Below the pieces are notes generated by a model. The model made no database searches. It saw nothing but the letters and a program-made list of their open reading frames with translations, and was not told the origin of the DNA. A program made the translations under genes and the position numbers. Of a DNA stretch of 64,000 nt, positions 63,880-64,000 are shown piece by piece (position 1 is the first letter of the stretch; each line of letters begins with the position of its first letter). The stretch comes from Microbacterium azadirachtae (lineage in GTDB: Bacteria > Actinomycetota > Actinomycetes > Actinomycetales > Microbacteriaceae): the NCBI RefSeq assembly GCF_000956505.1, contig NZ_JYIX01000033.1, forward strand, positions 1-64,000. Reading direction: 5' to 3'.

Positions 63880-64000
63880 GTGCATGTGATCCAGCTCGCC
63901 CGCTCGCAGTGGCTCGCGGTGCACAACCACTACCGCGCGCGGTTCCTCATCGTCGAGGGGCCGCAGGTGTTGCGTGAGACGGGTGAGACGATGGTGAAGC
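63880..64000 (+). CDS. N-terminus of an SOS-box-controlled protein (cut by the window end)
   Basis: Forty codons are visible from a GTG that follows a TAGAGT -10 element by six bases. The start reads VHVIQLARSQWLAVHNHYRA, then RFLIVEGPQVLRETGETMVK. The W-x(3)-H-x(3)-R spacing resembles, from memory, the N-terminus of actinobacterial 3-methyladenine-DNA-glycosylase-like proteins, which would fit an SOS box, but too little is visible to name it. Confidence 0.5.
   Translation, partial: MHVIQLARSQWLAVHNHYRARFLIVEGPQVLRETGETMVK

Overview
The window comes from a high-GC actinobacterium, most likely a Microbacterium or close relative in the Microbacteriaceae. The evidence is a core near 70% G+C, very frequent GGATCC hexamers, many GTG starts, actinobacterial iron-box and SOS-box operators, a DUF222/HNH gene, and many genes that appear to be transcribed without a leader (a TANNNT -10 hexamer 5-8 nt before the start codon). 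No rRNA, tRNA, CRISPR array, integrase or transposase was seen.

Layout. 0-14.6 kb is ordinary chromosome: a protealysin-type M4 protease overlapping its emfourin-type inhibitor, a Ski2-like DUF3516 helicase, purine nucleoside phosphorylase, an AlkD-like DNA glycosylase, a GH35 beta-galactosidase, an FUSC membrane protein, a LuxR-type large ATPase regulator split by a frameshift, an SDR and an EamA transporter. 14.9-19.9 kb is a siderophore locus: a siderophore-interacting reductase diverges from an ABC ATPase, lipoprotein and double-length FecCD permease, with one iron box filling the 24-bp gap between the divergent genes. 20.0-28.0 kb is a compact kdp operon (a 27-codon membrane ORF, kdpF, A, B, C, D, E) in which nearly every junction overlaps. 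28-36.4 kb holds a one-helix protein, an HNH endonuclease, a two-component system, DedA, a DUF347 (COG4705) membrane protein and a KimA-like potassium/proton symporter. 36.6-40.5 kb holds a small alarmone synthetase, an ATPase plus TOPRIM pair that looks like an anti-phage cassette, and an M20 amidohydrolase.

40.6-49.2 kb is a TetR-controlled uptake operon with a peptide/oligosaccharide-type binding lipoprotein, two ABC ATPases, two permeases and a cytoplasmic GH3 beta-glucosidase. It ends against a 5'-truncated SRAP (HMCES/YedK-like) remnant. From about 49.75 kb the DNA changes character: GGATCC becomes rare, GC falls and codon use shifts. This part carries a 36-codon peptide gene with its own ribosome binding site and nested hairpin terminator, an unknown 306-aa protein, and a LacI-controlled glycoside catabolic island (51.4-63.4 kb). 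That island has an MFS glycoside transporter, the LacI repressor, then an operon of GH78 alpha-L-rhamnosidase, GH3 beta-glucosidase, Gfo/Idh/MocA oxidoreductase, GH2 beta-galactosidase and SDR. The two island promoters share the same two-operator design.

The island enzymes show no export signals, so the working model is that a rhamnose-, glucose- and galactose-bearing plant glycoside is imported intact and stripped inside the cell. The enzyme set matches, from memory, the one described for deglycosylation of potato steroidal glycoalkaloids in Arthrobacter, which is the most interesting lead here. The window ends with two divergent, apparently leaderless genes around an SOS box.
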